Below, one piece after another: positions 12,112-24,741 of a stretch of 64,000 nucleotides of DNA (positions are counted from its first letter, which is position 1; every line of letters begins with the position of its first letter). This DNA is from Voacanga thouarsii (taxonomy: Eukaryota; Streptophyta; Magnoliopsida; Gentianales; Apocynaceae). Location: positions 127,501 through 191,500 of the forward strand of contig JANUWF010002059.1 in NCBI GenBank assembly GCA_026120185.1. The letters are read 5' to 3'. Made by a program: the position numbers and the translations under genes. Below the pieces are notes generated by a model that saw only the letters and a list, made by a program, of their open reading frames with translations, ran no database searches and was not told the origin of the DNA.

Positions 12112-12329
12112 CGGCAATAATAATATTATTAATAACCATGATAATAATACTAATGATAAAAAAATATATATTAGTTGTTAAATATTTTCCAATAGCAATA
12201 ATGTTTTGAACAACAAGCTTTATAAAATTACACACATGTATATTTATATGTATGTATAGATATACATACATTACATCAATAAAGTTAAATCACTAGTTAT
12301 AAATAATAGCAAACTAAAATTAATTATTT

Positions 12330-12351
12330 GAATAATAATAATAATAATAAT
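12330..12351. repeat. (AAT)n microsatellite
   Basis: About 7 AAT units inside X2. Confidence 0.85.
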
Positions 12352-13853
12352 TTCCGTAGTAGCAATTAGATCACAATATAGATGACATTGATATATAAAT
12401 TCTATTCATACTATTGCATAGTTTGCATAACATCTCATCACATAACAAATATTTCACATGAAAACCACAACTTTAATCATGCCACACACTTAAACGTTTA
12501 GTACATCTAAAAATAAAGGCAACATTTAACAAACATAATAGCTCCCATTCTCTATCCATAGAAATCAGATATACTATCATCTCTTTCCCAAATGTCATCA
12601 TAATAAAACTACATAAATCACTCCATAAATACTTCATCCCAACACCTTATCATAACATCACTCTACATAAGTTGAGTTCTTTGAAAATAAGAATTAAATT
12701 AGGAGATACTTGTTTTGAAGATTGATCTGCTTTTATTAGGGACGATTTGGTGTCCAAGAGATCTTGATTGCTTCAAATGTCTAGTCTCAAACTCCTTTGA
12801 GAATATGCCATTGGATTGGAGGAAAATTAAACCAAAACAATCCATAAGTTCCGATCAAGAATAGGAAAAGAAGAAGAAGAAGAAGAAGTTAAAGGAAAAG
12901 AAGAAAACAATGATAGTACATGAACTTGAATACTACCTTGACCTTTTCTAGTCCGTGAGGCTTGTTTTGATTTTTGAATGCACGGGTTTTTGGCTAATTA
13001 GATGTCATAAAATATGATATAGAAGAAAATAGAAATTGTTCTAGGTGATTTGAGGGGTTTGGAGTGAATTGGAGCACTTAGAAATAGTTAGAAAGTTGAG
13101 GAATGGAAGAGTGTGTTCTTAGTGTTCTTCAGAAAACAACAAAACAAATAAAATAAATTTAAGAGTGTTTTGGATGAACGTGGCCGAATAGAAGATGTTT
13201 ATGAGGGTGTGTTTCGGTTAGTCCAAGAGTAGAGAGTAGAGAGCTTGTAAGAGTTAATTGAGGTGTTTGAATTTCAAACTTGAAAAGATGTTGAAAGAAT
13301 AGTGGAAATCTGTTGATGGTGCTGGTAATGGTGACAAAAAATAGAGAAGTAATGGAGAAGAAGAATGAAGAGAAATGGTAGAAGAAAATAATTGATAAAG
13401 GAGTTAGTGAGATGCTCGGCTTCAATGAAGAACAAGAAGACTAAAGGATGGAGATTTTCTAGGAGTTGGCTAGGCTTTGAATTTTAAATTTCAAGGACCT
13501 AAAATAATGGAATTATAGCTGAGTTTAGAAGGAGTCTAAGGCATTTCAATGGTGAAGTTTCGACTACTAAGAAGGGAAGAAGAAGAATAGAGGGATTTAG
13601 TGCTTATGCTGGCCAAAAACTATAAGATAATGAAGGCTGGAATTTTAGTTGTTTAGTATAGAATCTAAGCTGATTTAGTTTAGTATTTGGAGGTGAATTC
13701 TATGGCTTTTAATTTACAAATTCAAACTAGATTTAATGGAGTAAACTTATGAGGGTTTTGAGGTATACTAATTATACTTTTCGGCTACCATGGTGAAAGG
13801 AAGAAAATAGCATCTTGTATTTTTCAAGATAGCTGAAAATATGAAGAAGAGAA

Positions 13854-14480
13854 CAACAACATCAACAACAACAAGCTAAGCTTTAGTCCCAAGAAACTTG
13901 GGGTCAACTATATAAACCAATACCAGGCTACGTGTGGTCAACCACAGGAATCCTCTCTCTCTACTTCCTTCTATCGACCGTCATACTTTCATCTAAATCT
14001 AACAAAGACATGTGTCTTCTAATCATATATATCCATATTATTTTAGGCCTATCTCTACCTCTGTCTAACCTATCTTACCTCTCTCCCTCAATCCTCTTTA
14101 CAGGAGCATCCCTCAATCTTTTCTGTATATGTCTAAACCAACGCAAGCTGCTTTTTCTCATCTTCTTCTCAATAGATGTCACTCCTATCTTTTCCTTAAT
14201 GGTCTCATTTCTGACTCTATCATATTTAGTACACCCACATATCCACGATAACATAAGCCTCACAGCTACTTTCATTTTGTGAATATAACACATTTTAACT
14301 ACCGAACATTCCATTCCATATAGCAAAGTATGTCTTACGGCTATTCTGTAAAACTTTTCCTTTAGGCTTAATGGTATATTACCATCACATAGAATACCAG
14401 TCGCACTCTTCCATTTCAACCAACCCGGTGTGCAATGTCACCATCAAGCTCTCCATCTTTCTGAATTATAGATCCTAAGA
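13854..14480 (-). mobile_element. 5'-truncated RTE-like LINE
   Basis: A minus-strand insertion of about 627 bp. The 3' end (left) is a TTG-rich tail, read in complement as CAACAACATCAACAACAAC at 13854. A 21-bp target duplication with two mismatches flanks it (13833-13853 and 14481-14501; shared core GAAGAGAA). The protein-like part (14075-14419) has the C-terminal pattern of RTE-type plant LINE reverse transcriptases: KFYRIAVRHTLLYGMEC, then a W-[IM]-C-G block and SLRWFRHIQ. The endonuclease and RT catalytic core are absent, as expected of a 5'-truncated copy. Confidence 0.8.
14075..14419 (-). pseudogene. RTE-like LINE reverse transcriptase, C-terminal fragment
   Basis: About 114 codons are open on the minus strand, starting within the family sequence, not at a true start. 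Recognisable blocks are ATGILCD, LLYGMECSVV, HKMKVAVRLMLSWICGCTK, IGVTSIEKKMR, LRWFRHIQ and DAPVKRIE. These match the tail of plant RTE reverse transcriptases downstream of the catalytic palm. The fragment has no enzymatic core. Confidence 0.8.
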
Positions 14481-15449
14481 CTAAAAATATAAAGAAGAGA
14501 AATACTGGAGAAATTCTGATGAACTAATGTTATTAAAGATGCAAAAATTCTAATCATGTATGCTTAATTGAATAGGAAAATTTAGAGAGTTGTTGAGCAA
14601 AAATTTGAACTATTTTAAATAAATTTTGTAGCTAAAAAAGTAAGAGTATTTTTAGGTACTCTAATGAAGACTTGACTGGCTACCTTGATGAAGTCCAAGG
14701 AGTGAAGTCAAAGATAATTCTTGGTGTCTAATGCCTAAAGAACTTCAAAGCTGGTATACAAGAAGAATGCAAAAATAAAGGCTAACAAAATCTTTGTTCT
14801 TTGATGGAAATAACTAAGAGTAGGAAAGCTATTTTTTTGAAGCTAAATGCTCGTGTTTGCTGCCTAAGTATCTCGATTTTGGAGGACAAAAATCAATGAA
14901 GAACAATTTCTAACTTTCACACACATTAAAGAAAACTTATTAGCAATGAAGAATGTAAAGCTAGCTAAAACGTTTGGTCACAAGAAAAGATGTTGTAGCC
15001 AAATGGCCTAAGGAAATGGACAAAGGAATTTTCCAACTTTTAGCTAAACCAACAACAATCGACAAGATATAGTTTTCTTAGGAGATAAATTAGGTAGTTC
15101 AATTTTGAATAAGCAAGAATTTCTCAACCATGATTTTAGAGATTTCTCGAAATTCCTCTCCCTAATTCTTTCCTATATTTCGGACAGCTCTTGCTCAACC
15201 AAAGCTAAATGTTTAGATCAAGCAACTCTCTTAAAACTTCAGGACAAGAACATAAGAATAGGAGAATTCAAAAAGAAATGGAATTCAAATTTTGAACTTG
15301 TTAGGACATAAGCAATAAAAATGGGTAGCTTAAATTCTATCATATTCTTTTCAAGACAAGGTCAAGAAGGTTAGAAGATTTCAATTTAAACTTCCGAAAA
15401 CATCCTCCCTTAGTCCATAGAATGTAAGAAGGAATTAACAAATTGGTTG

Positions 15450-15460
15450 GGGGGGGGGGG
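15450..15460. repeat. Poly-G run
   Basis: A homopolymer run of G inside X2, next to sequence resembling the degenerate tRNA-like module. Confidence 0.85.
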
Positions 15461-15517
15461 TGTTCCAACTAACCCAAGAGATATAAAGAGATTAAAAACA
15501 AAAATAATTTTGTAGCA

Positions 15518-15583
15518 AGTAGGATATGAACTCAAGTCTCTAGGATATAAACACCAAACCCTAACTACTTAACCACAACAACT
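15518..15583 (-). other. tRNA-like module in X2
   Basis: On the minus strand, TGTGGTTAAGTAGTTAGGG (A-box-like) is followed after about 30 bases by GAGTTCATATCC (B-box-like). Order, spacing and sequence resemble an internal RNA polymerase III promoter of tRNA origin. It lies about 245-310 bp from the X2 3' end, as in the other copies. Confidence 0.55.
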
Positions 15584-15831
15584 CTTATGTTCTCCTTTCA
15601 CCATTATTCATTTTTTTTCTTAGTCCTAAAGTTACCTAATTCTTTTCTAATGGACCAGAAATAAAAACCTTCTTAGTTCCAAATAAAATTACAATACTAT
15701 GGTGACACATATAAATTATTTTAGAAACCATAGAATTTATTTCATAAAACATATGCACATACATTATGCCATGAAATGCAATCCCTTTCCCTTACTCCTA
15801 AAGGGGGTATCAGGTAGGGTTTTACAATAAA

Positions 15832-17080
15832 AGTATCACCCTTTATTCTATTTGGATGCCGTACAAAGTAGTACAATTTTAATCTTGGGTCTAACTTACT
15901 TCCCTTAGTCAATACATAAGCTAGACAATTTCATATTTTAAGATGATTCATACAGGCTTGTGTCCAGTCCACATCTCATAAGGTGTCCTAGGTACTGATT
16001 TTAAAGGCACCAAGATCAAAATATATGTTGTTTCCAGAGTATATCCATAAAAAGAAATATAAAAGGTTGCTTGACTCATCATACTCCTGAGTATTTCTAT
16101 CAAAGTTCTATTTCTTCTCTCAACTACTCTATTCTACTGGGGAGTTCCAAGTGTAGTGAGCTAAGATACTATGCCATAATGGATCAAGTAGTCCTTGAAT
16201 TCACCAATGAGATATTCTTCACTATGATCTAATCTTAGCTTCTTGATTAATTTACCTGTTTAATGCTCCATTTTAGCCTTAAACTCTTTGATTTTATCCC
16301 AAGGGTCACACTTGCATCTAATCAAGTAAATGTAACCAAAACGCATATGATCATCTGTGAATGTCATCAAGTATTCATATCCTCCTCTAACTAGTATAGG
16401 CATAGGACCACAAATATCAGTATAAACTAACTCAAGTATTTCCTTAGCTCTTTCTGCCTCTTGAGTAAATGATCATTTGGTCGTTTTACCCATAAGATAA
16501 AATTCACACTGAGGCCATTCCGCCAATTTCAATAAGTCCAAAGACCCATTTTGGATTACCCTCTGAATCCAACTGGGTTTTGTATGTCCCAATCATTAGT
16601 GTTATAAATATGAGTTATTTGATGTGGTCTTTCTCTATTATTAGGTTCAGTTTGTGTATTATTTATTTGACAACTAATAGCATTAACGAAGAAAATATTG
16701 CAATACATGTTTCCAAATCAAATAATTTTTCTATATGTACTGATTGAAATATCATAATGAAAAGAAACATAATATCCTTGATTAATCAATATTAAAACTA
16801 AAATCAAATTTTGTTTGAAATTAGAAGCATATAAAATATCTTTTAATTCTAACATCCTGTTACAATCAAATAAAAGTTCCAAGTCTCTTACTGCTTAGGC
16901 ACACACTTGTGCTCTATTGCCTACTCAAAGTCCATGCTCTTTTCTAGTGAGCCTCCTTATCTTGTTGAACCCTTGCAAGAAGTTATATATATGGTCAGTG
17001 GCTCTAGAATCAACAATCTAAGTGGATGATGATCCAACTATTAAAATAGACTTTAAATAAAGAGCAACATCTGATGAGGC
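15832..17080 (-). pseudogene. Element A integrase and protease remnant
   Basis: Minus-strand reading recovers the copia integrase core with T-D-I-C-G-P near 16415, FTDDHMRFGY near 16345, a later LRLDHSEEYL block near 16230 (normally LRSDRGGEYL) and VVERRNRTLIE near 16110. The protease has I-V-D-S-R-A-T-D-H near 17010, where the usual motif is DSGA. Several stops interrupt both (for example before NRVVERR). The pieces lie in one order without large gaps, so decay is mostly by point mutation. Confidence 0.75.
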
Positions 17081-17892
17081 TTTGGCCAAGAAGTCTGGAC
17101 AATCTTTCTTAAAGTGCCCTTTCTTGTTACCCTTGAAATACTTACCGTTGGGCTTAGCTTTAGACTTGGATGAACTGGGCTTAGATACCTTTGGCTGGGC
17201 CCCTGTATTATTCTAGGCCTTCTTCTTCTTGAACTTCTTAGGCTAGGCCCTAGTTCTAGAAAATGAACTAGAACAAGTAACCAAATTTTTTTACATGGGC
17301 TTCATGATTTTCTCCATAGCTTGGAGTTCTTTCATCAACTCAATCAAAGACATATTCAATTTGTTCATGTTACAGTTTAACTTGAGCTAAAAATATAAAT
17401 CTGGAAAAGTTTCAAGAACTATGTCAATTTGTCTCTCCAGATCGATTGTTGCCTTTAGGACCTCGGCTTTCTCAAAGTGAACAATCATCTTGAGCTTATA
17501 CTTGTGAGCTAATGCCCCCTCAGCTATCTTATACTCATAATTGCCTTAAGAGCTTCCTGCCTTGCGGGCCGACTCTTATTAGCAAACATAGTGCACAATA
17601 ATTTATCGATATCATACGTAGTTGGCACGTTCTCGTGCTTAGATTGAAGAATCTTGAACATAGAAGCTAACATATAGTATCTAGCCGTTTCATCAGCATT
17701 CGTCCATGCCCTCTTAGACTCACAATCCTAGTCCATGGAATCTTCCCCAATTTCAGGACAGGAGTCAGTCAAAATATACTTGTACTCCTCAACTGAGAGT
17801 ACTATATTCATATTCCTTTTCCAGTCCATATAGTTTGGTCCAATAAGCTTATTCTCCTTGGGAATAATAGACAAAAGACTAAAACCAAATAT
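17081..17892 (-). pseudogene. Element A gag remnant
   Basis: The start is at about 17892, where the expected ATG reads ATA, followed by FGFSLLSIIPKENKLIGPN, the N-terminus seen in B and D. The zinc-knuckle region (17098-17145) reads KYFKGNKKGHFKKDC, so the first two zinc-binding cysteines are replaced by Tyr and Gly. Multiple stops separate the two ends. Gag would form the particle shell; this copy cannot. Confidence 0.7.
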
Positions 17893-18837
17893 TTTTGTTG
17901 ATTAGAAAAAAAAAACCATTAAGAAAAATGTTTGTTTAGGAAAAAAAAACATATAAAATGAACATTTGAATATCATATTATATCCATGATATAGTTAACC
18001 TATTAAATTTATTATAAAAATATGAAACTTTTTTGCTCTTAAAAAAATTAACAAAACTTCACAGGAAGGTTAACAATTTTCTATGTTAAGTGTATAACCA
18101 TCATCAATTAAACTTCCTTAATAGTTAATTATCTAGGCATAGTTCCATTGATAAGATGGCCACTGCTCACATTACTTGCGGATAATCTAACATTAATACT
18201 GCCAACATAGGCTAGCCGATTCCAATATATATCAACGGCTTTAATTATAATTCCTCTGTTAATTTTAGATTCTCGTGAAAATCCATCCTATAGGGGGTCA
18301 TGCTCAGAATGACACAAGGATAACTACAACCTCTAACAAGAATCTGTGATGAAAGCTGTAAGGCCATTGGAACCGGTTTCCCATTTAATCTTTTGAGAAA
18401 AATAAGTTTTTGAGAAAAGCATTTTCTTTAGAAATTTGTGGTTTTCATTAACTTTAATAGAAATCCAAATATTCAACTATTGTTCTCTATGTCAAGGATA
18501 AAACCTTTTGGAAGAATAAATTATGAATTTTATTTTAAATTCCGAAGTTCCCTTATAAAACATTTTTATTAATTGTTTCATCTAGAAAACAATTAATTTC
18601 TCAAAAACTTGTGTATTTGGTCACAAAATTAAACAAATAGTCATACTTCCAAAAATAAAATTTTTACATACTATTTCTATCCTTTAATTTTTATATGACC
18701 AAATAATGGATTAAATATCATAATAATAAAAATTAAAATGATCTTACTTAATCCTAGGGTGGTTCCTCCTTTACTAACCATTGTCATGCAAAATTACTCA
18801 TCCACTATAAATAAACCATTGCAAGAATACAACGTCG
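17893..18837 (-). other. Element A 5' leader (untranslated)
   Basis: This segment is collinear with the leader of D (47572-49325), for example the block TAAGTGTATAACCATCATC matching TAAGTGTAATAACCACCAC. It has no coding signal. No primer-binding site is visible because E inserted before it. Confidence 0.65.
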
Positions 18838-20262
18838 TGTGATATGGGATCCAGAAGAAAAGTAAATTATAAGGAAATAGAAAAACAAAGTGCCTAAAAA
18901 CACATATATATTTTGGTCAACCGCCTTAACACACGAAACAGCCCCTTTTTTTTCTGAAATATTTTAGGAATCAACATAACTGAGTTTTTCTTGTTCTTTA
19001 TTTATGGCGTTGGGATTTTCAAATTGCTATTAAGCCCACAAGGTTTTGCTAATTACAATTTGGCCCCAAGAATTATAACTACTTATAATTCACCCTATAA
19101 AATTATTTCTTCTCACAAATTAACCCCTCAATATTATCAAATAATATTTTATGTACCAATTCCTCTATTGTGTGTGACATATTAGGTTTTCTAATTGATT
19201 TGTAGCTAATATGAATTAATTCTATCACAATAGAATTAATAATCATATTATTAATTAGAATTAATTAATTTTAATCGAAATTAAATTTATTAATTCTCTA
19301 ATTAATAAATTCATATTTAGCAGATCATGAGCAGTATCTAGTAATGCATTATGACCACACAAAAGTCTAGAAAGTCAAATGGCTTGACATGAACCTTTCA
19401 ATAGCAAAACAATTGTGCAATAAACTCCTTTTGCTATACAATATCTCATTCGCTTTATAGTATGAAATTAGTGCAACTCCCTCCAGAATATTAATTAATT
19501 CTAGCCCGAATATTTTTGTACTTATTTGTGGAATCCATTACTCATCATGTGTATCAATTGAAACTATTCCCAATACATAGTTATCTTAACCAAGGACTTC
19601 TTGAGTAATGATTCCAAGAAGTGGCCTTGAGATATTCGCTCCTACTATTAGTTGCGGTGAATCCTTAATTGACCCTATCAACTACTTTTATTTACTCCAC
19701 GTTGTACCCAGTGTCCATACCATTGGTGGTCTTATTGGAACTCTAGAGATTGGAATCAAAATACAATGCTTAGCAAACAAAGTACCTTGGAGTTCTCAAA
19801 TCTAAGGATACTTGCACATTTGTTATAATAAGATTTAATCACTGGTACTGAATAGTTATCCATTGATTATCTCATAGTTAAGTTATTTAATATACTTGTT
19901 CAAATAACAAGCATACGTGTGTTAACTTTGAGTATCACAATACTCACAGATGTGAGAACCACCGCTTGATCAAAACTAGAAGTATAACACGTACTAATCT
20001 TAGCGTATAAATGATGTCCTAACTCATTAATACTATGACTAGGAATAATTTAAGTACAAACACAATACAATGCAGTAGGAACCTCACATCATAATCTCTA
20101 TCATAATTTTCTCAATTCAGTGTTGTACTTAGGACTTCATCTAATAGTTTTATATACATAAACATATGAAACAAAGAAATTGGAAGATAGAGAATGGTTT
20201 TTTTTAATTCAATATACAAAATACATTGTAAAAATGATGGCTTCTATCGCACATTTCTAACA
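18838..20262 (-). repeat. 3' LTR of element E
   Basis: On the minus strand it starts TGTTAGAAATGTGCG just after the polypurine tract and probably ends GGATCCCATATCACA at 18838. It is about 1.42 kb. It is AT-rich; frames such as 18991-19185 and 19608-19805 are LTR sequence, not genes. The left edge is inferred from the TG...CA rule; no second LTR exists to confirm it. Confidence 0.6.
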
Positions 20263-20280
20263 ATCTCCCACTTACACTAG
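20263..20280 (-). other. Polypurine tract of element E
   Basis: AGTGTAAGTGGGAGAT on the minus strand, directly adjoining the 3' LTR start. Confidence 0.75.
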
Positions 20281-20655
20281 ACCCAATCATTCATATATCT
20301 AATACCAAATGACTAAACATGACTATTATGTTTCTTTTGGGATAATGCCTTTATAAGTGGATCAACTATGTTCTGATCAATGAGAACTGTCTCTATCTTT
20401 ACATCTTTTCTATCAATGATTTCTCTAATCAAGTGATAGGGCCTAAGTATATGTTTAGATCACTGATGAGACTGTGGTTCATTTTCTTTTGCAATGGCAC
20501 CATTGTTATCACAATATAAAGATAGTAGATCAATAATGCTAGGTGCCACACCAAGTTTTGTAATGAACTTCTTGATCCAATCTACTTCCTTAGCTACTTC
20601 AAAAACCACTACGTACTCAGCTTCAGTGGTCAAGTCGATAGCTATATCTTATTAG
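20281..20655 (-). pseudogene. Element E RNase H, C-terminal part
   Basis: Minus-strand reading gives TEAEYVV near 20605-20625, then a KFITKLGVAPS block and the YCDNNGAIA block near 20500. These are standard parts of the copia RNase H domain. The frame is cut at 20655 by the S LTR and continues at 22490. Confidence 0.75.
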
Positions 20656-22489
20656 TGTTGGAATGTATGCCCTCTAAACTAGGTTTCTGATGTAATTATC
20701 GGTTTCATTAATAAAAGAATTTATTCTCAAAATTTATTTCTGAATTTACATTTTATTTATGCATGATTTACGTTTGAAAAAGACCCATTGTGTTTAAGAA
20801 AGTGATCCATGCGTATGATGTTCTTTCACAGTAAGGTATGGATCACGAGTTACATAACACATAAACATTTGTTCTTAACTGATTGATGAGAATGGAAACC
20901 TCATCATGTTTAGGTTATTGTGTTATGAATTGTAAATAGGAAATGTCTTACCTTTAGCCAATGAGTAGTCCACTCACTTCATAGCATGTGCGTATTTTGA
21001 ATACATAAAACAAGACCTATAATAGTGGTTTCTAAAAGTACTATTTAGAAGAAACCCAAACTATTACTTCTATAGCGTGGACTAATACTCTACTGCTTGA
21101 GTAGGAGTTGGTGGTCTGACGAAGCTGGAAGTATGTACTTTGATATACTATAGTTGAGGTTCTATAATAGAGCCGATATACTTGTATGTTGAGTATATAT
21201 AACTAGTTAGGTAATACAGACTTGTACAAGATAGCTTCTACACTATATCACCCCTTGTGACTGTTCAAATAATCTAAATATCCAGGGCCATGGAAAACAT
21301 AACTTGGATGTTTACTTCATGGTAGCTCCCTTGGAAAGCGAAAATATTTCAGCAGTTGTTGATCATTGGATTAGAGGTCTAAGGATGGTAGATGTCTTTT
21401 ACAGAGGTGTTAGTACACTCTTTCTCTCTAAATGTATAGTGATACATAGAGGGGTATTTTAGTCATTACACCTGTAGGTCAGAGACTTTGCTAACACAGC
21501 ATTGTTCTTGGAGTTAATATTTATTTATGGTGATATTAGAAAATATTTAAAATGCAAAATACAACTATTTCTATAGCATGGATATTTTGATCATTTTAAT
21601 AACCAAGGCGATGTATCTTTTAATCCTCAGAATAGCCCATAAGTCCTAATGGTTTTGGGTTGAGGGATTGGTATTGTATTAAAGGGATTTTATTTTATTC
21701 GAATAGCCTAGTTTATTTATTAGGCTAGAATAAAATAAAAGGTCCAAAAAGGGAGAATTATATATTGGTCCATTTAGGTTATTTAATTAATTTAATTATT
21801 AGACTTGTATTAGTCCAGGAATAATTAAATTGAATTAAAGGCTTAACCCAATGAACTGAGCCAAGGCTTGAGGTTTATATTGGTCCATTAGGTTATTTAA
21901 TTAATTTAATTATTGGGCTTGTATTAGTCTAGGAATAATTAAATTAAATTAAAAGCTTAACCCAATGAACTGGGTCGTAAGTCCATAGGCTTGTGTAATG
22001 GCTTAACATAACATGGGCCTTAGGGCTTCTTTGATTCTACCGCCTCTATTTGATTTTTGAATGCCCAGATAATAGCCTATTATCGAGGCAGTTGGGATTC
22101 AATAGAACTGAGGAGTCTTTGACAGAACGTTGGTTGGTTTTTCCCTCAAGCCTCTCTTCTTCTTCTCTCGTGTGTGTGTTTTCTATGTTTTTTTTATAGC
22201 AAGAACAGAGATGTGAAACCTATCTGATTGATGCTTGATAGCATTCAGTCAGAGTAGGAAGATCATCCTCTTGATCCATAGCTTTCACTAGGCTTTTCAG
22301 GCGAGGTTATATTCCAAAAGCCAAAAGGAGTTGCGTTGATGCCCAAAAGAATCCGTCGGCTTGTAGGACAATAGCCTGAAGAATCGCATAGGTTTATAGC
22401 TTTCCTGCGATGCTTTGTTTTGGTTTTTGTTCTGTGAAATGCATCGACATTTTAGTTTTTGCCATATTTACGTTTAGTTTGGAACTTTT
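20656..22489 (+). repeat. S: plus-strand solo LTR (D-like) inside E
   Basis: It starts TGTTGGAATGTATGCCCTC at 20656 and ends in sequence near GGAACTTTTCTAAC. Its length (about 1,834 bp) equals that of the D 5' LTR, and its U3 half is clearly related to the D and B LTRs. The five bases before it are ATTAG; I see no clear repeat of them at the right edge, so that edge is approximate. It splits the E RNase H frame and has no partner LTR or internal region. Confidence 0.7.
21761..21975 (+). repeat. Tandem duplication in S, period about 115 bp
   Basis: Two units of about 100 bp (21761-21860 and 21876-21975) share TATATTGGTCCAT, GGTTATTTAATTAATTTAAT and CTTAACCCAATGAACTG. Only a few substitutions separate them. 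Confidence 0.8.
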
Positions 22490-23650
22490 CTAACTAACTA
22501 TCCCACCTCTAAAAGTGAACACGTATCCTGATTGAGATTTGTAATCATTCTTATCGGATTAGAAACTGTATCAGTATACCCTCCAACCTGCAAATCACCA
22601 TCTCTATATACCAAGAATAGATCATTAGTTCTTTTGAAGTATTCAGGATATTCTTGACAACCACCCAATAACCTTCTTCAAGGTCAGATTGGTATCTGCT
22701 CGTCAAATTAAGAGCATAAGATACATCGGACCTAGTACATATCATAGCATACATTATAAGACCAATTGCCAAAGCACATGGTATTTTACTCATGTGATCC
22801 CTTTCATCTTATGTTATAGGACACATAGATTTTGAAAGTCTTACCTCATAGGTCATATGTAAGAATCCCTTCTTGGATTGATCCATGCTAAACTTCTTTA
22901 GCACTTTGTCTATGTATGTAGACTATAAAAGACTAAGCAACCCTTTTGATCTATCTCTATAAATCCTTATTCCCAGAATATAGGTGCATCTCCAAGGTCT
23001 TTCGTGGAGAACTTCTTTGATAATTAAATCTTGACTGATTGTAGAATAGAGATATCGTTTTCTATTAGAAATATGTTATCTACATATAGTAATAGGAAAA
23101 CAATTGTACTCCAACTAACCTTCTTATACATAAAAGGTTCATCCATATTTTGTTTGAAACCGAATTCTTTAATTGTTTCATCAAAATGGTTATTCTAACT
23201 CTTAGAAACTTGCTTTAGTCCATAAATGGATCTTTGCAACTTGAACACTTTAGTGTGATCCTTGGATGTGAAACTCTCAAGCTGTGTCATGTACACTTCC
23301 TCAGTTAGATTTCCATTAAGGAAAGCTATTTTCATATCCATTTGCCAAATCTCATAATCATGATGAGTAGCAAGTGCTAGGAGTATCATAATAGATTTTA
23401 GTATTGCTACTGCTGAAAAAGTTTTGCCATAATCAATTCCCTGTTTCTGAGGGTAACCTTTTGCAGCCAGTCGCACCTTATAGGTAATCACTTTATCATC
23501 CATGTTGATTTTCTTCTTGAAAATCCATTTGTACACTATAAGTTTTATCCCTTTAGGTGGATCAACCAAAGTCTAAACTTGGTTTTCATACATGTAATCC
23601 TTACAAACCATTTGTCAGATTCTGAACTGTTCAGAACTTTTTCGTAAGTG
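22490..23650 (-). pseudogene. Element E RT and RNase H, N-terminal part
   Basis: RNase H pieces (22551-22793) show MSKIPCALAIG, CTRSDVSYAL and TSRYQSD. RT (23195-23569) shows VYKWIFKKK, KQGIDYGKTFSAVA, YEIWQMDMKIAFLNGNL and SIYGLKQ. The catalytic YVDD box near 23070 reads YVDN, so the last aspartate is lost. The first catalytic aspartate, in QMDMK, is intact. Stops and frameshifts lie between the blocks. Confidence 0.8.
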
Positions 23651-24741
23651 GTAAGCTCATATTTTTCTATGAGCAATACGGCATTGTGGTTAATGATGAG
23701 AAATTCAGATCTCTCAGGTACTACACGTACCTACTTGACCTACAAGGTTCTTGTGTATTAGATAGTTTATATATTTCATCAATAGATTCGGGATTAACTG
23801 GTTAATCTTTGTTTGTTCGAACTTCTTAAACTTCACTAAGTTCAATTTCGCTCTCACTATCTCCCTTAAGCATGAATTCCTTCTTGAAAAAACATGCCTT
23901 GAAATAAACATCGTATTTTTAATAGGGAAATAGAAATAATATCCATGAGATTCTTTTAGATATCCGACACACAAACACTTGTCAAACTTATTCTCTAATT
24001 TGTCTGGCATTGTTCTCTTCACATAACCATGATATCCCCAAATTCTCATGTGAGTTATCTTTGGCCTTTTACCATAAAATAGCTCAAATGGGGTAGTGCT
24101 AAGTGTTTTTTATGGAACTCTATTTAGTATATAAATAACAATTTCCAGTATATATCCCCAAAAAGATTTTGGTAGATCAGCAAAAGCTATCATGGATCGA
24201 ACCATATCTAATAAAGTTCGATTCTTTCTTTCAGATATACCATTATGCTGAGGTGTATGTGGTGGAGTCCATTGAGATAATATTACATTATCTCTAAGAT
24301 AACTTAGAAATGATTAGCTTAAATATTCACCTCCTCAATCGAATCTTAGAGTTTTAATACTTTTACCAAGTTGTTTCTCTACTTCATTTCTGAATTCTTT
24401 GAACTTGTCAAAGGCTTTAGTTTTGTATTTAATTAAATACAAATACCCAACTTGAAAATAAATCATCAATGAAGGTTATGAAGTATTAATAACCCCTCTT
24501 GTTTGCAATGTCAATGGTCCACATACATCAGTATGTATTATTTCCAATAACTACTTAGCTCTTTCTCGTCTCTTAGAAAAAAAGGTTTTAGTCATTTTTC
24601 CTTGTAAGTAAGATTCACATGTCTCATATGATTTAAAATTAAATGAGCCTAAGTCATCATACTTGTGTAATTTAGAAATGCGATTCTCATTTACATGGCC
24701 TAAACGACAATGCCATAAGTAAGATGGATTTATGTTATCTT
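23651..24741 (-). pseudogene. Element E integrase remnant
   Basis: Minus-strand reading gives the pre-integrase zinc-binding block (YLWHCRLGHVNENRISKLH near 24680-24720, CESYLQGKMTK), then HTDVCGPL near 24520, the ERKNRTLLDMVRSM block near 24210-24240, and the MRIWGYHGYVKR tail near 24020-24049. The frame is interrupted by several stops. At 24741 it is cut by D and continues at 51175 with the protease. Confidence 0.8.

Larger units (their letters stand above)
10375..15826 (+). mobile_element. X2: long non-coding LTR-like element
   Basis: It begins TGTAACATCCCACTACC and ends GTAGGGTTTTACA. A perfect 5-bp duplication ATAAA (10370-10374 and 15827-15831) flanks it, and removing it rejoins the integrase-RT linker of A. 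Landmarks shared with X4 include TGAGATACTCCTCC near 10958 and the ATTCCAGAAA.GAAACA block near 11000. It is 5.45 kb, or about 4.8 kb without the LINE at 13854-14480. No coding region or primer site is recognisable. Short frames such as 10955-11251 and 13159-13425 have no family resemblance and sit in element sequence. Confidence 0.8.

Noticed and set aside
12008..12271. Open frames encoding poly-Ser (plus) and poly-Leu (minus)
   Set aside because: They are translations of the (TAG)n microsatellite inside X2; no homology and no gene context.
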